From the NCBI GenBank assembly GCA_016185425.1, contig JACPNQ010000030.1, forward strand, positions 54,170 to 118,169: a stretch of DNA of 64,000 nucleotides, given 5' to 3'. The translations under genes were made by a program, and so were the position numbers. This stretch comes from Acidobacteriota bacterium (lineage in GTDB: Bacteria > Acidobacteriota > Terriglobia > Bryobacterales > Bryobacteraceae). Below the pieces are notes generated by a model. It searched no databases. It saw only the letters and a program-made list of their open reading frames with translations, and was not told the DNA's origin. This document shows positions 38,721 through 49,432 of this stretch, piece after piece. How positions within the stretch are numbered: position 1 is the first letter of the stretch; every line of letters starts with the position of its first letter.

Positions 38721-38785
38721 GAGATTTGAACTCGCGACCTCTTGCACCCCAAGCAAGCGCGCTAGCCAGGCTGCGCTACGGCCCG
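38708..38785 (-). tRNA. tRNA-Pro (GGG)
   Basis: A 78-base cloverleaf is visible with acceptor CGGGCCG/CGGCCCG, anticodon loop TTGGGGT (anticodon GGG, reading CCC), T-loop TTCAAAT and an encoded CCA. Part of its sequence is duplicated at 36543-36571. Confidence 0.95.
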
Positions 38786-38837
38786 ATCCGGAATCAACTC
38801 TATCAGTCTATCAGGAAACCTGTGCCAGACACTAATT

Positions 38838-39245
38838 TCACCGCCCGGTTTTCGACGCCGCTTCCAGACGAGCCCTCGCCCGTTCCGCGGCCCGCAGCGC
38901 ACGGGCAATATCCCAATCACCGGCCTCCTTCAGCCGCCGCTCGGCGCGGTCCAGGGATTCCTGCGCCCGCTTCAGGTCGATCTCGTCCGGCCGCTCCGCG
39001 CTCGCCGCCAACACCCGCGTATGCGTGGGTAACACCTCTACCCAACCGCCGGAAACAACCACTGAGCGCGAGTTCCCGCCCACCGTATACGTCAGCAATC
39101 CACTGCCGAGTTCCGATAACAACGCCGCGTGGTCCGGAAGGATACCCACGTACCCGTTCAATCCGGGAATCTGGGCCTCCGCCACCTGGTCCTTCACCAG
39201 CAGGCGGTCCGGCGTCGCTACCTCGAGTTCGAACGTTGCCGCCAT
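38838..39245 (-). CDS. atpC: ATP synthase F1 epsilon subunit
   Basis: The 135-residue protein has the epsilon N-terminal beta-sandwich (LEVATPDRLLVKDQVAEAQI ... ILPDHAALLSELG) and the C-terminal helical hairpin (LKRAQESLDRAERRL ... ALRAAERARARLEA). It couples rotation of the central stalk and regulates ATP hydrolysis. It is the last gene of the minus-strand atp operon and starts ten bases after the atpD stop. The tRNA-Pro gene follows 53 bases downstream. Confidence 0.93.
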   Translation of the reverse strand: MAATFELEVATPDRLLVKDQVAEAQIPGLNGYVGILPDHAALLSELGSGLLTYTVGGNSRSVVVSGGWVEVLPTHTRVLAASAERPDEIDLKRAQESLDRAERRLKEAGDWDIARALRAAERARARLEAASKTGR

Positions 39246-39255
39246 ACCCGGATCC

Positions 39256-40740
<1,485 letters not shown>

Positions 40741-41604
40741 TTACTCAAGCGCCGAAGCGCCGCTGACAACTTCAATAATTTCGCGGGTAATGCTGGCCTG
40801 GCGAACTCGGTTCATGTACAGGGTCAGCCGTTCAATCACATCGGCGGCATTGGAGGACGCGGCGTCCATAGCCGTCATGCGCGCGGCGTGCTCGGCGGCG
40901 GCCGATTCCAATACCGCGCGGTAAATCACCGTCTCCACGTACTTTGGCAGCAGCGTGGCCAGCAGCTCCTCGGCGGGCTGCTCGAAAATATAATCGGCCG
41001 TGGCCGTCTCCGCGGGCAGAGGGACCGGCAGCACCTGCACAATGTCCAGCTTCTGGGACATGACGCTCTTAAACTCGTTGTAGATCAGGTAGACGGAATC
41101 GACTTCGCACTTGGCGTAGCGCCCGGCAACCTTCCGGCCGATGGCCGCAACGTCCGCATACTTCGGCGCCTTGGTCAGGTTGAACGTCTCGCCGACAATG
41201 GTAAATCCACGGCGGCGGAAATAGTCGCGCGCCTTCTTGCCGACAGCCTCGATCTCCCACTTCCGCCCGGCCTTGTCTTCCGTCAGAAACTTCTGCGCGC
41301 CTCGGTTGATGTTTGTGCTGAAGGCACCCGCCAGGCCGCGGTCGGAGTTGATGACGATCGCCAGTACCCGTTCCTCTCGACGCTCCGCCAGCAGCGGGTG
41401 CTCCGCGGCGGCGTCGGTACCCTTTGCCGCCGCGGCCACGTTCGCTAGCATCTGCCGCAGCGAGTTCGAGAACGGACGCGCCGCGATCACCGCGTCCTGC
41501 GCGCGACGCAGCTTCGCCGCCGAGACCATCTTCATGGCCTTCGTGATCTGCTGCGTGTTCTTGACCGACCGTATGCGCCGGCGGAAGTCGATTAACGATG
41601 GCAT
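40741..41604 (-). CDS. atpG: ATP synthase F1 gamma subunit
   Basis: The 287-residue central-stalk subunit has the conserved N-terminal SVKNTQQITKAMKMVSAAKL and the C-terminal AARMTAMDAASSNAADVIE helix. It is packed with atpA, starting three bases after the atpA stop. Confidence 0.96.
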   Translation of the reverse strand: MPSLIDFRRRIRSVKNTQQITKAMKMVSAAKLRRAQDAVIAARPFSNSLRQMLANVAAAAKGTDAAAEHPLLAERREERVLAIVINSDRGLAGAFSTNINRGAQKFLTEDKAGRKWEIEAVGKKARDYFRRRGFTIVGETFNLTKAPKYADVAAIGRKVAGRYAKCEVDSVYLIYNEFKSVMSQKLDIVQVLPVPLPAETATADYIFEQPAEELLATLLPKYVETVIYRAVLESAAAEHAARMTAMDAASSNAADVIERLTLYMNRVRQASITREIIEVVSGASALE

Positions 41605-41607
41605 GGC

Positions 41608-43110
41608 TTACGCCTGGAAGCGGCCCTTGAATTCTTTCAGGACTTTGCTGAGTTCGTCCTTGATCTCATTGGTCAGTTCGCGCTTTTCTTTGATCGAAGG
41701 TAGAAGGTTCGGATAGGCCGACTCCACGTATGCGTAGAGCTCGGTTTCAAACTTGCGGCAAGATTCCACCGGCAGATCGTCGGTCGCGCCGGAGGTGCCG
41801 GCGTAGATGATCAACACCTGTTTCTCAAGCGGAAGCGGCTGGAACTGCGCCTGCTTCAAGAGCTCGGTCAGGCGTTGCCCACGGCTCAACTGCTTTTGCG
41901 ACGCCGCGTCGAGTTCGGAACCGAACTGCGCGAAGGCCGCCAATGCGCGGTACTGGGCCAGCTCGAGACGAAGCGATCCTGCCACCTGGCGCATCGCCTT
42001 CACCTGCGCGGCGCCGCCCACGCGGCTCACCGAAATACCCACGTTGATAGCGGGGCGGATGTTCGAGTTGAACAGGTCGGCTTCCAGGAAGATCTGCCCG
42101 TCGGTGATCGAAATCACGTTCGTCGGAATGTAAGCCGAGACGTCGCCCGCCTGCGTTTCGATGAACGGCAGCGCGGTCAGCGAACCACCTGTCTTCAGCT
42201 TGGCGGCGCGCTCCAGCAAGCGGCTGTGGAGATAGAACACGTCGCCAGGGAACGCCTCGCGGCCCGGCGGACGGCGCAGCAGTAACGAGATTTCGCGGTA
42301 TGCCGCGGCGTGCTTGGAAAGATCGTCGTACACCACCAGCACATGCTGGCCGCGATCGCGGAAATATTCGCCGATCGCGCACCCTGTGAACGGCGAGAGG
42401 TACTGCATCGGCGCCGGATCGGACGCAGTCGCCGCAACGACGATCGTGTAGTCCATCGCACCGTAATTCGCCAGCGTCTGCACCACCTGTGCAACCGTTG
42501 ACCGCTTTTGGCCGACCGCGACGTAGATACAGATCACGTCGCCGCCCTTCTGGTTGATGATCGTGTCGAGCGCGATGGCTGTCTTACCGGTCTGCCGGTC
42601 GCCAATGATCAATTCGCGCTGGCCGCGGCCGATCGGAATCATGCCGTCGATCGCTTTCACACCGGTCTGCATCGGCTCCTTCACCGGCATACGGTCGATA
42701 ACGCCAGGCGCCAGACGCTCGATCGGATTGAACTCAGAAGTGGCAATCGGCCCCTTGCCGTCGATCGGCGCGCCGATCGCGTCGACAACGCGCCCAATCA
42801 TCGCATCGCCCACCGGCACCGACATGATGCGGCCGGTCCGGCGCACTTCGTCACCTTCCCTGATGTGCTGATAGTCGCCCATCAACACCGCGCCCACCTG
42901 GTCTTCTTCCAGGTTCAACGCCAGGCCGGTCACGCCGCCCGCGAACTCGATCAGTTCGCCGGCCATCACGAGCTCCAGGCCGTGAATACGCGCAATGCCG
43001 TCTCCGACCGAAATGACCGACCCCGTCTCGGAGACGTTGACCGCCTGGTCGTAATTCTCAATCTCTTCGCGCAGTACTCGCGCGATTTCATCTGCCCGAA
43101 TTTGAGCCAT
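41608..43110 (-). CDS. atpA: ATP synthase F1 alpha subunit
   Basis: The 500-residue protein has the P-loop [14 protein letters not shown], the arginine-finger region in [16 protein letters not shown], and normal alpha-subunit length. It contributes non-catalytic nucleotide sites to the F1 ring. The gap to atpH is 30 bases. Confidence 0.97.
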   Translation of the reverse strand: MAQIRADEIARVLREEIENYDQAVNVSETGSVISVGDGIARIHGLELVMAGELIEFAGGVTGLALNLEEDQVGAVLMGDYQHIREGDEVRRTGRIMSVPVGDAMIGRVVDAIGAPIDGKGPIATSEFNPIERLAPGVIDRMPVKEPMQTGVKAIDGMIPIGRGQRELIIGDRQTGKTAIALDTIINQKGGDVICIYVAVGQKRSTVAQVVQTLANYGAMDYTIVVAATASDPAPMQYLSPFTGCAIGEYFRDRGQHVLVVYDDLSKHAAAYREISLLLRRPPGREAFPGDVFYLHSRLLERAAKLKTGGSLTALPFIETQAGDVSAYIPTNVISITDGQIFLEADLFNSNIRPAINVGISVSRVGGAAQVKAMRQVAGSLRLELAQYRALAAFAQFGSELDAASQKQLSRGQRLTELLKQAQFQPLPLEKQVLIIYAGTSGATDDLPVESCRKFETELYAYVESAYPNLLPSIKEKRELTNEIKDELSKVLKEFKGRFQA

Positions 43111-43140
43111 ACTGTGACGTTTTCTCTGTAAAAAACTGAC

Positions 43141-43680
43141 TTAAGACCGCACCAGACGGCTGCGCATCGCCTGCAATTGGCCGCGCACCGAACCGTCATA
43201 CACCCTGGAGCCTACCCGCGCGACGAGGCCGCCGATCAGCGCCTCGTCCACGGCATATTTGCCAAATACCTGCTTGCCGGCCGCCCGGCCCAACGCCGCC
43301 TCCACCGCTTGCCGCTGCGCGGCGTCCAAAGGCCGCGAGGAGTGAACCTCGGCCCGGACAATCCCCCGGCGCTCGTCAAGCTGTGCCTCCAGCGAAGCCA
43401 GGATCTCTCCCAGCATGGCTGTCCGGCGATGGTCGATCAGCACGTAAAGAAAATTCCGCAAAACCGCCGAAAAGCCCAAGGTTTCGGCAAACCGCGCCAC
43501 TGCGGCGCGCTTCTTCCGCGCCGGTACCGCCGGCGAAGTAAGGATATTCTTCAACTCCGGCGAGCCCTTCTGCAGCTCGTTAAAGGATCGTAGCTTCGCC
43601 ACGGCCTCGTCGGCTGCTTCAGCCGTGCTCAGGATATCGGCGAGCGCGCGCGCGAACCGGGATGCAATGGCCAAAGACAT
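43141..43680 (-). CDS. atpH: ATP synthase F1 delta subunit
   Basis: The 179-residue protein has the delta pattern: an N-terminal helical bundle (ASRFARALADIL), a middle region (FLYVLIDHRR), and a C-terminal VDEALIGGLVARVGSRVYDG that binds the b subunits. It links F1 to the peripheral stalk. It begins three bases after the atpF stop. Confidence 0.93.
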   Translation of the reverse strand: MSLAIASRFARALADILSTAEAADEAVAKLRSFNELQKGSPELKNILTSPAVPARKKRAAVARFAETLGFSAVLRNFLYVLIDHRRTAMLGEILASLEAQLDERRGIVRAEVHSSRPLDAAQRQAVEAALGRAAGKQVFGKYAVDEALIGGLVARVGSRVYDGSVRGQLQAMRSRLVRS

Positions 43681-43683
43681 CGG

Positions 43684-44268
43684 CTAGTTCAACCTCTTCA
43701 GAAAGCCCTGAATCAAACCGGCGTCGGTCTGCGATGTGATCTGCCCGCGAAGCTTATCCTCGGCCATCTTCAGCGCCAAATCGGCGGCATGCGCCTTCAG
43801 CAGTGCTCGTTCGTTCTTCGCCGCGGCGGCAATCTCGCTCTCCGCGTGCGCCTGAATCTTCGCGATCGCCACTGTCGTCTCCGCCTGAATCCGATCTCCC
43901 TCGGCCGCAATATCCGCCTTGGCTCTCGTCTTCATTTCGACGATCTCACCTTCCAGATTCTTCAACCGCGCTTCCATCGCGGCCGTCCGGGCATTCGCTT
44001 CGCGCTGGAGTTCCGCGCCTTCCTCCAGTCCCTTCCGGATCTCTTCATTGCGTGATGCAAAGTACGCCGGCGCGTTCTTTGCGATCACGTAGCCCAATCC
44101 GCCTGCAAGCACCGCGAAATTGGCCCACTTCCACCAGATGGAAACTTCTTTTTGTCCGCTGGACTCGTGCCCGCCTGCGGCATGCTCAGCGGCCTTCGGG
44201 GCCGCCCCATGTTCCTGCGCCCAAATACCCAAAGCGCCGAACGCTAAAACCAGCGTCAACCGGCGCAC
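43684..44268 (-). CDS. atpF: ATP synthase F0 b subunit
   Basis: The protein has a signal-like N-terminus, an Ala/His-rich linker, one membrane segment (WANFAVLAGGLGYVI) and a long charged coiled coil with many Ala/Lys/Glu. I chose GTG 44268, which overlaps the stop of the upstream b-type gene within TAGTG and gives 194 residues. A 25-residue longer frame overlaps the upstream gene. It forms the peripheral stalk with the second b-type subunit encoded just upstream. Confidence 0.85.
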   Translation of the reverse strand: MRRLTLVLAFGALGIWAQEHGAAPKAAEHAAGGHESSGQKEVSIWWKWANFAVLAGGLGYVIAKNAPAYFASRNEEIRKGLEEGAELQREANARTAAMEARLKNLEGEIVEMKTRAKADIAAEGDRIQAETTVAIAKIQAHAESEIAAAAKNERALLKAHAADLALKMAEDKLRGQITSQTDAGLIQGFLKRLN

Positions 44269-44714
44269 TACGAGGCCCTCCGCAGGACAGCAGCCGCTAT
44301 TCCATCGGCAATCCGCTCGCTCTCCGCCTGCAGGGACTCCCACGCGGTTCTCACCTCGTTCGCCAATTCCGCCTTGGCGATCGCGACGGCCGAATCGGCC
44401 CTTTGGCGCGCATCGGCCAACATCACGCCTTGCTCGTCGCGCCAGCGCTTTCGCAAAGACTCATTGTCCTTGTAAACCTCGGTCCGCGCGTTCCGGATGG
44501 CGTCTTCGTACTCCTTGGCCTTGGCCTCCGCTCGGGCCAACGCGCATTCCGCCTGCTTTCGCGCCCCGGTAGTCGCCTCATACCGCTCGGCAAGAACTTT
44601 GTCCAATGGAGCAAAAAACATCCGCTTCAGATAGAAGTGGAGCAGGATCAGGAGGAAGAACGTCGGCAGACCTCTTAACACGATCTCGCCGAGCGCGTGT
44701 AACGTGGCTTCCAT
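44268..44714 (-). CDS. ATP synthase F0 b-type (b') subunit
   Basis: The 148-residue protein has an N-terminal membrane segment (TFFLLILLHFYL, about residues 19-30) followed by a long amphipathic coiled coil rich in Ala, Glu and Arg. It pairs with the next gene, giving two different b-type subunits, as in alphaproteobacteria, cyanobacteria and many acidobacteria. It is the first gene of the operon. The 112-base gap to the divergent glycosyltransferase gene must hold both promoters. Confidence 0.85.
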   Translation of the reverse strand: MEATLHALGEIVLRGLPTFFLLILLHFYLKRMFFAPLDKVLAERYEATTGARKQAECALARAEAKAKEYEDAIRNARTEVYKDNESLRKRWRDEQGVMLADARQRADSAVAIAKAELANEVRTAWESLQAESERIADGIAAAVLRRAS

Positions 44715-44826
44715 TGTTTATGGTTGGGGTTGTAAGGACGCCTTCCAAAGGAATATCTAGAAGGCCGGAATCTTTAAAGTAACATACGGCACTAAACAGG
44801 GGCAACCAAACGTCCGATAGACGCGC

Positions 44827-46299
44827 ATGCCCGCGCTGCGTCCGGCCCATATTCTCGCTGCCGTCTTCGCTCTTTCCTTCGCCTTCATATCGTGGCTTTG
44901 CGGGAACCGCCTCATCTTGATTAATGACGAGGGAATCTTCCTCTCCCACGCTGCACGCATCGCCGAAGGGGAGGTTCTCTACAAGGACCTCTTCGGCATC
45001 ACCGGACCCGGCTCGTACTGGCTCCTGGCGCTGGTTTTCAAAATCGCCGGTGTCTCCCTTGCCGCTGCCCACGTCATCCTCGCGCTCGAAATCTCCGCAT
45101 TGACCACAGCCGTCTATTTCGTCACTCGCGAGCTTGCCGATGCCGCGTCGGCCGGCATTGCCGCCTTCGTCTTCCTTGCCCTCAATTCGGCAGACCCCTC
45201 GATGATGACAAACAACCACCGCTGGGATGCCGACACCTACGCTATCCTCGGCATCGTATCGATCTGGCGTGGCCGCCCGCTCCTTGGTGGATTCCTCCTG
45301 GCGCTAGCCGTTTGGACGACTCCGATCCTGGCTCTCGCTGCCATCGCCGCGGTGGGCGCAAGCCTCCTGATTCAGCAATCCCCGTGGCGCGTTATTGCCG
45401 GTGGCGCAATCGGTGCCGCGGCGGGGATCATCGCTTTGCTCCTCACGCACTCTCTCGGCGCATTCATCGAAAATCTTCTCTGGGCCAAGTCCAACTACTC
45501 CGAGGCCAACCGCATGGGGTATGGCGCCGTTATCGGCGGCTATCCGGCGCTCTTTGAAGGCGCAACAGGTATCGGCGATTACGCGGTTCGTGCCCTCATC
45601 GTCGTCGGTCTCACCCTCCCCGTCTGGCTCCCGCCGCTCTGCGGGCTGCTCGTGCTCCGCAATCGCGACCGCAACCTGCTCTACTTCTGCGTCTGTGGGC
45701 TCTCGATGATCGCAGGTGTCTCCCCCCGCTTCGACGTGGGCCATCTTGTCTTCGCCGTCCCGCTTTTCTACCCCGTCGCCGCCTCATTCCTGCAACGCGC
45801 CCGCTGGGCCGTCCTTCCCGTCGGCGCCATCGCCGGTGTCTTCCTCTTTAGTGCTGTTTTAAACCGGGCCAACACTGAGCTCATCGATACCCCCGTCGGA
45901 CGCGTCCGTACCGACCACGGAAGCGCCGAACTCGTCCAATGGCTCACGACAAACATCCAGCCCGGCGAGCGCATGTTCGTCTACCCTTATCCGCCCGTTG
46001 CCTATTTCCTCACGCGCGGCCAGAACATCTCCCGCTTCTCCGTCCTCCAACCCGGGCTATTCACGCTGGATGACGAAAAACTGGCCACGGATGAGATGCG
46101 CCGCAGGCCGCCCAGCAAAGTCCTCTACATGGACGTCGCGCCGGAGGAATTTCTCCGCATCTGGCCTGCCACAGACCCTAGCCGTCTTCAACTCCGCCAC
46201 ATTCATAGCTTCGTCACCGCTAACTATCAGGACACGGCGCAGTTCAGGAACCTGCACATCTACACGCCGACAGTACGCGCCAGTAACGTTCCGCAATAG
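44827..46299 (+). CDS. Integral-membrane glycosyltransferase of the GT-C (GT39/ArnT-like) type
   Basis: The 490-residue protein has about ten membrane segments and a first loop with the acidic pair in RLILINDEGIFLS, the DE motif used by lipid-phosphate-sugar transferases. A soluble C-terminal domain follows the last helices. It probably transfers a sugar from an isoprenoid-linked donor on the outer side of the membrane. Its last 56 bases overlap the convergent glycosyltransferase gene. Confidence 0.75.
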   Translation: MPALRPAHILAAVFALSFAFISWLCGNRLILINDEGIFLSHAARIAEGEVLYKDLFGITGPGSYWLLALVFKIAGVSLAAAHVILALEISALTTAVYFVTRELADAASAGIAAFVFLALNSADPSMMTNNHRWDADTYAILGIVSIWRGRPLLGGFLLALAVWTTPILALAAIAAVGASLLIQQSPWRVIAGGAIGAAAGIIALLLTHSLGAFIENLLWAKSNYSEANRMGYGAVIGGYPALFEGATGIGDYAVRALIVVGLTLPVWLPPLCGLLVLRNRDRNLLYFCVCGLSMIAGVSPRFDVGHLVFAVPLFYPVAASFLQRARWAVLPVGAIAGVFLFSAVLNRANTELIDTPVGRVRTDHGSAELVQWLTTNIQPGERMFVYPYPPVAYFLTRGQNISRFSVLQPGLFTLDDEKLATDEMRRRPPSKVLYMDVAPEEFLRIWPATDPSRLQLRHIHSFVTANYQDTAQFRNLHIYTPTVRASNVPQ

Positions 46300-47329
46300 C
46301 GGGCAATTGCATCTCGCGCTCCGCCCACTCCCGCGCCGCACGACCCAACTCCCGCCGCCGCACCACCGAGTCCGCGAGCCACATCATCAACGCCGCCAAC
46401 TCCTCCTCCTCGCTCAATCCGGTCCCCACCGCTAAACATGGCAACCCTTCATTCTCCGGCGTATCTGAGACCAAAACCGGCCGCCCAATCCGCAGCCACC
46501 TGGCCGTCATCCCCGAGCTCTCCCCGCCCCCCGGATACCGAAGATTGATCCCGGCATCACAAGCCGCCGCTCGCATCTGAAAACCCGCCTCCGGCAAATG
46601 CGCCTCCCGAATAACCCCATTCAAGTAAGGCTCCATCGCCCGCTCCAGATCGTTCGATCCCACCTGCCCTGCAACAAGCAGCCGCACATCCTTCCGCATC
46701 TCCCGTAACCGCGCATACACTCGCAACACCGCCATCACTCGTTTCGACTCCCGCAAATACCCCATCACTCCGAACAACGTCTGCGATGGCAACACACCAT
46801 TTGCCAGCCGCCATCGCTCCACATCCACCTGATCCACACTGGGCGCGGGCAATGGCAAATGCGGAATCACGTCCACCCGTGCCGATCGCGCCTCCCGGCG
46901 CACCATCTCCGCCGCGCCCGCGTTGTGCACAACAACCGCTAGCGATCGCTCCGCTAGGCGGCGCAACATCGGCCACCGAAAATACCGTTCGTCCGACGCC
47001 GACCGCGACCTCCCCGCCCACAACTCCTCCGCCATTCCCCGATACCAATCGCCATAACAGTAAACGAACTCGCCCAAGTACTCCTCCCGCCCCAGCGCCC
47101 CCAAATGAAAATGGTGCAGCACTGCGTCATGCAGCACCACTACTCCCGGCCTCGCGATCGCCCGCCGATAAATAGCGGCGTGCAGACCGTTGTTCCCCAT
47201 GTGGTATAGGTTCACCTCGCCATCCGTGCCGATCACCACATCCCCAGGCAACGCCCCCAGCAGCGCCGCCGAATAATCCGCCACGCCCGATCGCACCGGG
47301 GGCAGCGGCGAGTAAAGCCCAACCCTCAA
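46244..47329 (-). CDS. GT-B-type glycosyltransferase (family 4-like)
   Basis: The 361-residue protein has a GT-B start (MRVGLYSPLPPVRSGVADYS), a LHDAVLHHFHLG segment, and a C-terminal donor-binding pattern GGGESSGMTARWLRIGRPVLVSD. It is likely cytoplasmic and uses a nucleotide sugar. It overlaps the next minus-strand gene (YggS type) by four bases, so the two are probably cotranscribed with the YggS gene first. Confidence 0.8.
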   Translation of the reverse strand: MRVGLYSPLPPVRSGVADYSAALLGALPGDVVIGTDGEVNLYHMGNNGLHAAIYRRAIARPGVVVLHDAVLHHFHLGALGREEYLGEFVYCYGDWYRGMAEELWAGRSRSASDERYFRWPMLRRLAERSLAVVVHNAGAAEMVRREARSARVDVIPHLPLPAPSVDQVDVERWRLANGVLPSQTLFGVMGYLRESKRVMAVLRVYARLREMRKDVRLLVAGQVGSNDLERAMEPYLNGVIREAHLPEAGFQMRAAACDAGINLRYPGGGESSGMTARWLRIGRPVLVSDTPENEGLPCLAVGTGLSEEEELAALMMWLADSVVRRRELGRAAREWAEREMQLPAIAERYWRVLSACRCAGS

Positions 47330-47991
47330 AGCAGGGCCTTCCGCGATCCAAAGAGCGCCGTCCCCACGCGCACCATTGTCGATCCCTCCTCGATCGCCAC
47401 TTCCAGATCGTGCGACATTCCCATCGACAATCCGCTCAGGCCATGCCGCTCCGCCAACTCCCGCAGCTTCCGGAAATACGGCCGCGCCGCCTCCGCGTCA
47501 TCCGACCATGGCGGCATCGTCATCAAACCCGTCAACCGCAGCGAAGGGACACCGCGGATCGAATCGATAAGCTCACTCAGTTCCGAAGCCGCCGCCCCGT
47601 GTTTCGACTCCTCCTCAGACAATTTCACTTCAATCATCACCTCGCGGGGCTCGGGAAACTCTCCCAGCCGACGCGCTAGTTTCGGCGTGTCGACAGTCTG
47701 AATGACATGGAACATCTCCGCCGCCTTCCGCGCCTTGTTCGATTGCAAATGACCAATCAAATGAAATCGCGCGCCCTCGCACGAGCTCACGCTCGGATAT
47801 TTCCGCTCAAACTCCTGCACATAGTTCTCCCCGAACTCGCGCATCCCCAATGAATATGCCTCCAACAACGTCTCCACGGGAAACACCTTCGTCACTGCCA
47901 GCATCGTTATCTCTTCGGGCCTTCGCCCCGCCCGTTGTGCGGCACAGACGATCCTCTCCCGTACCGCATCCCATCGTTCCGCTAGACCCAT
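47326..47991 (-). CDS. YggS-family pyridoxal-phosphate homeostasis protein
   Basis: The 221-residue alanine-racemase-like barrel has the PLP lysine in MLAVTKVFPVE (Lys35), and the family motifs GENYVQEFERKY, HLIGHLQSNKA and SMGMSHDLEVAIEEGSTMVR. Members bind PLP and control vitamin B6 and amino-acid balance without known catalysis. The last motif is complete, so the gene appears intact. It is slightly shorter than E. coli YggS but within family range. Confidence 0.93.
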   Translation of the reverse strand: MGLAERWDAVRERIVCAAQRAGRRPEEITMLAVTKVFPVETLLEAYSLGMREFGENYVQEFERKYPSVSSCEGARFHLIGHLQSNKARKAAEMFHVIQTVDTPKLARRLGEFPEPREVMIEVKLSEEESKHGAAASELSELIDSIRGVPSLRLTGLMTMPPWSDDAEAARPYFRKLRELAERHGLSGLSMGMSHDLEVAIEEGSTMVRVGTALFGSRKALL

Positions 47992-48016
47992 CCGCCTTCA
48001 TTCTATAATCCGGATA

Positions 48017-49426
48017 GTGCCAAGACCCGCGCAGCGGGCCGCGCGGACTCAACCCGCCAGCGTACAGGCCGCGATCGAAGCCTTTCTCGCCGCCGCCCGC
48101 CAACCGGTCCTCCAGGAGCCAGGCGAACTCCCATTCAACCTCCAATCCGGCCAATTCGAATTCACCGAAAAAGGAGGCGTCCTCCTTGTCTCCACCTGGG
48201 ACGATACCCGCCAGCTTCATCGCCGGGCCATCGCCATTACCGAATCCCGGCCTGGCCGCCTCACTCTCGCCGTCGAGCGGTTCGGCGGCAAAACCGGCTC
48301 ACTCATCCTCTACGACGAATCCAAACCCGCCGGTGCTCCGCTCCGCAAACAAGCCGAACGCCACCATTTCCGCGAACACCTCCGCGGCATGATCCGCAAG
48401 CAGTTCCCCGGCTGGCGCCTGCTCGACCTCTCGGCCGATCTCGATCTCGAACACAGCCTCTCCGCCAACTATCCTCGTGCCCTTCTTCGAAAAGGCCGGC
48501 AAGGCATCGCAGTTATCGGCGCCGCACCCGGTCCGGCCGAACCCGCCGGCGCTCTTGCGTACGGCCTCATCTGGCTCGACTATCTCCGCCGGCGCGAACC
48601 CGGCCTCCACATCGACACTCTCGTACTCTTCCTCCCGCCGCCGGCCGTCACCGCCACCGCTCTCCGCCTCCGCTGGCTGCAAGGCGCAAAATTCGATCTC
48701 TTCACTTACTCGCCGGACGGTCAGTCCCGGCAACTCGACTCCGCCGACTGCGGCAATCTCCACACCGAACTTCTCTCTCCCCGGCCCCACGAACGCTCTC
48801 CGCTCCACCCGGAAGCCGAACACACGAGCCGCGGTGTCCGCCTCCGCGGTCTCGATATCCCCTCCAGCCCCGGCGAGAACATCCAAGCCGCCGTCAACGA
48901 AATGGCCCGCCTCCGCAATGCCGGCGCCCTCGACAAATTAAACCCCCTCTACACCCGCCACCCGGAAGCTTGGCTCGAAAGCCAGATCCGCCGCAATCTC
49001 GAGATCGTCGACGCTACTCTCCAGCCTGCGCCCTTATACGGTCAAGTCATCGCCGTTGCCGGTGTCGACCGCGGCATCGCCGACATTCTCACGGTCGATT
49101 ATGACGGCCGCCTCGCCGTCATCGAGATCAAGGCGGAGGAAGATCTCCACCTGCCTCTCCAGGCTCTCGACTACTGGATGCGAATCGCCCATCACGCGGC
49201 CCAAGATGATTTCAAATCCCGCAACTATTTCCCAAACGTTACCCTCCGTTCCGATCCGCCGCGCCTCCTTCTCGCCGCGCCCGCGCTCGCCTTCCATCCC
49301 ACAACGGAAACGATTCTTCGCTTTTTCTCATCCAATATTCCGGTGGAGCGAATCGGCCTCGCGTTAGAATGGCGCCAAGCTGTCCGGGTGCTGTTTCGCT
49401 TTCGCGGCGCCGCTAGCACAGCCTGA
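48017..49426 (+). CDS. Protein with C-terminal PD-(D/E)XK-nuclease-like domain, function unknown
   Basis: The 469-residue protein starts at a GTG. The N-terminal two-thirds I do not recognise. Near residues 330-400 the pattern HPEAWLESQIRRNLEIVDA ... GIADILTVDYDGRLAVIEIKAEEDLHLPLQALDYW has the D ... ExK arrangement of restriction-like nucleases and resembles the NucS/DUF91 group. DNA cleavage or binding is plausible but not shown. It precedes a DUF697-like gene by six bases, and the two may be cotranscribed. No methylase or helicase is near. Confidence 0.65.
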   Translation: MPRPAQRAARTQPASVQAAIEAFLAAARQPVLQEPGELPFNLQSGQFEFTEKGGVLLVSTWDDTRQLHRRAIAITESRPGRLTLAVERFGGKTGSLILYDESKPAGAPLRKQAERHHFREHLRGMIRKQFPGWRLLDLSADLDLEHSLSANYPRALLRKGRQGIAVIGAAPGPAEPAGALAYGLIWLDYLRRREPGLHIDTLVLFLPPPAVTATALRLRWLQGAKFDLFTYSPDGQSRQLDSADCGNLHTELLSPRPHERSPLHPEAEHTSRGVRLRGLDIPSSPGENIQAAVNEMARLRNAGALDKLNPLYTRHPEAWLESQIRRNLEIVDATLQPAPLYGQVIAVAGVDRGIADILTVDYDGRLAVIEIKAEEDLHLPLQALDYWMRIAHHAAQDDFKSRNYFPNVTLRSDPPRLLLAAPALAFHPTTETILRFFSSNIPVERIGLALEWRQAVRVLFRFRGAASTA

Positions 49427-49432
49427 ATTCAA

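Noticed and set aside
38414..38752. 112-codon minus-strand frame starting inside tRNA-Pro
   Set aside because: The N-terminal residues are a translation of the tRNA itself, a familiar artefact; the rest is antiparallel to the SBBP gene start region in another frame.
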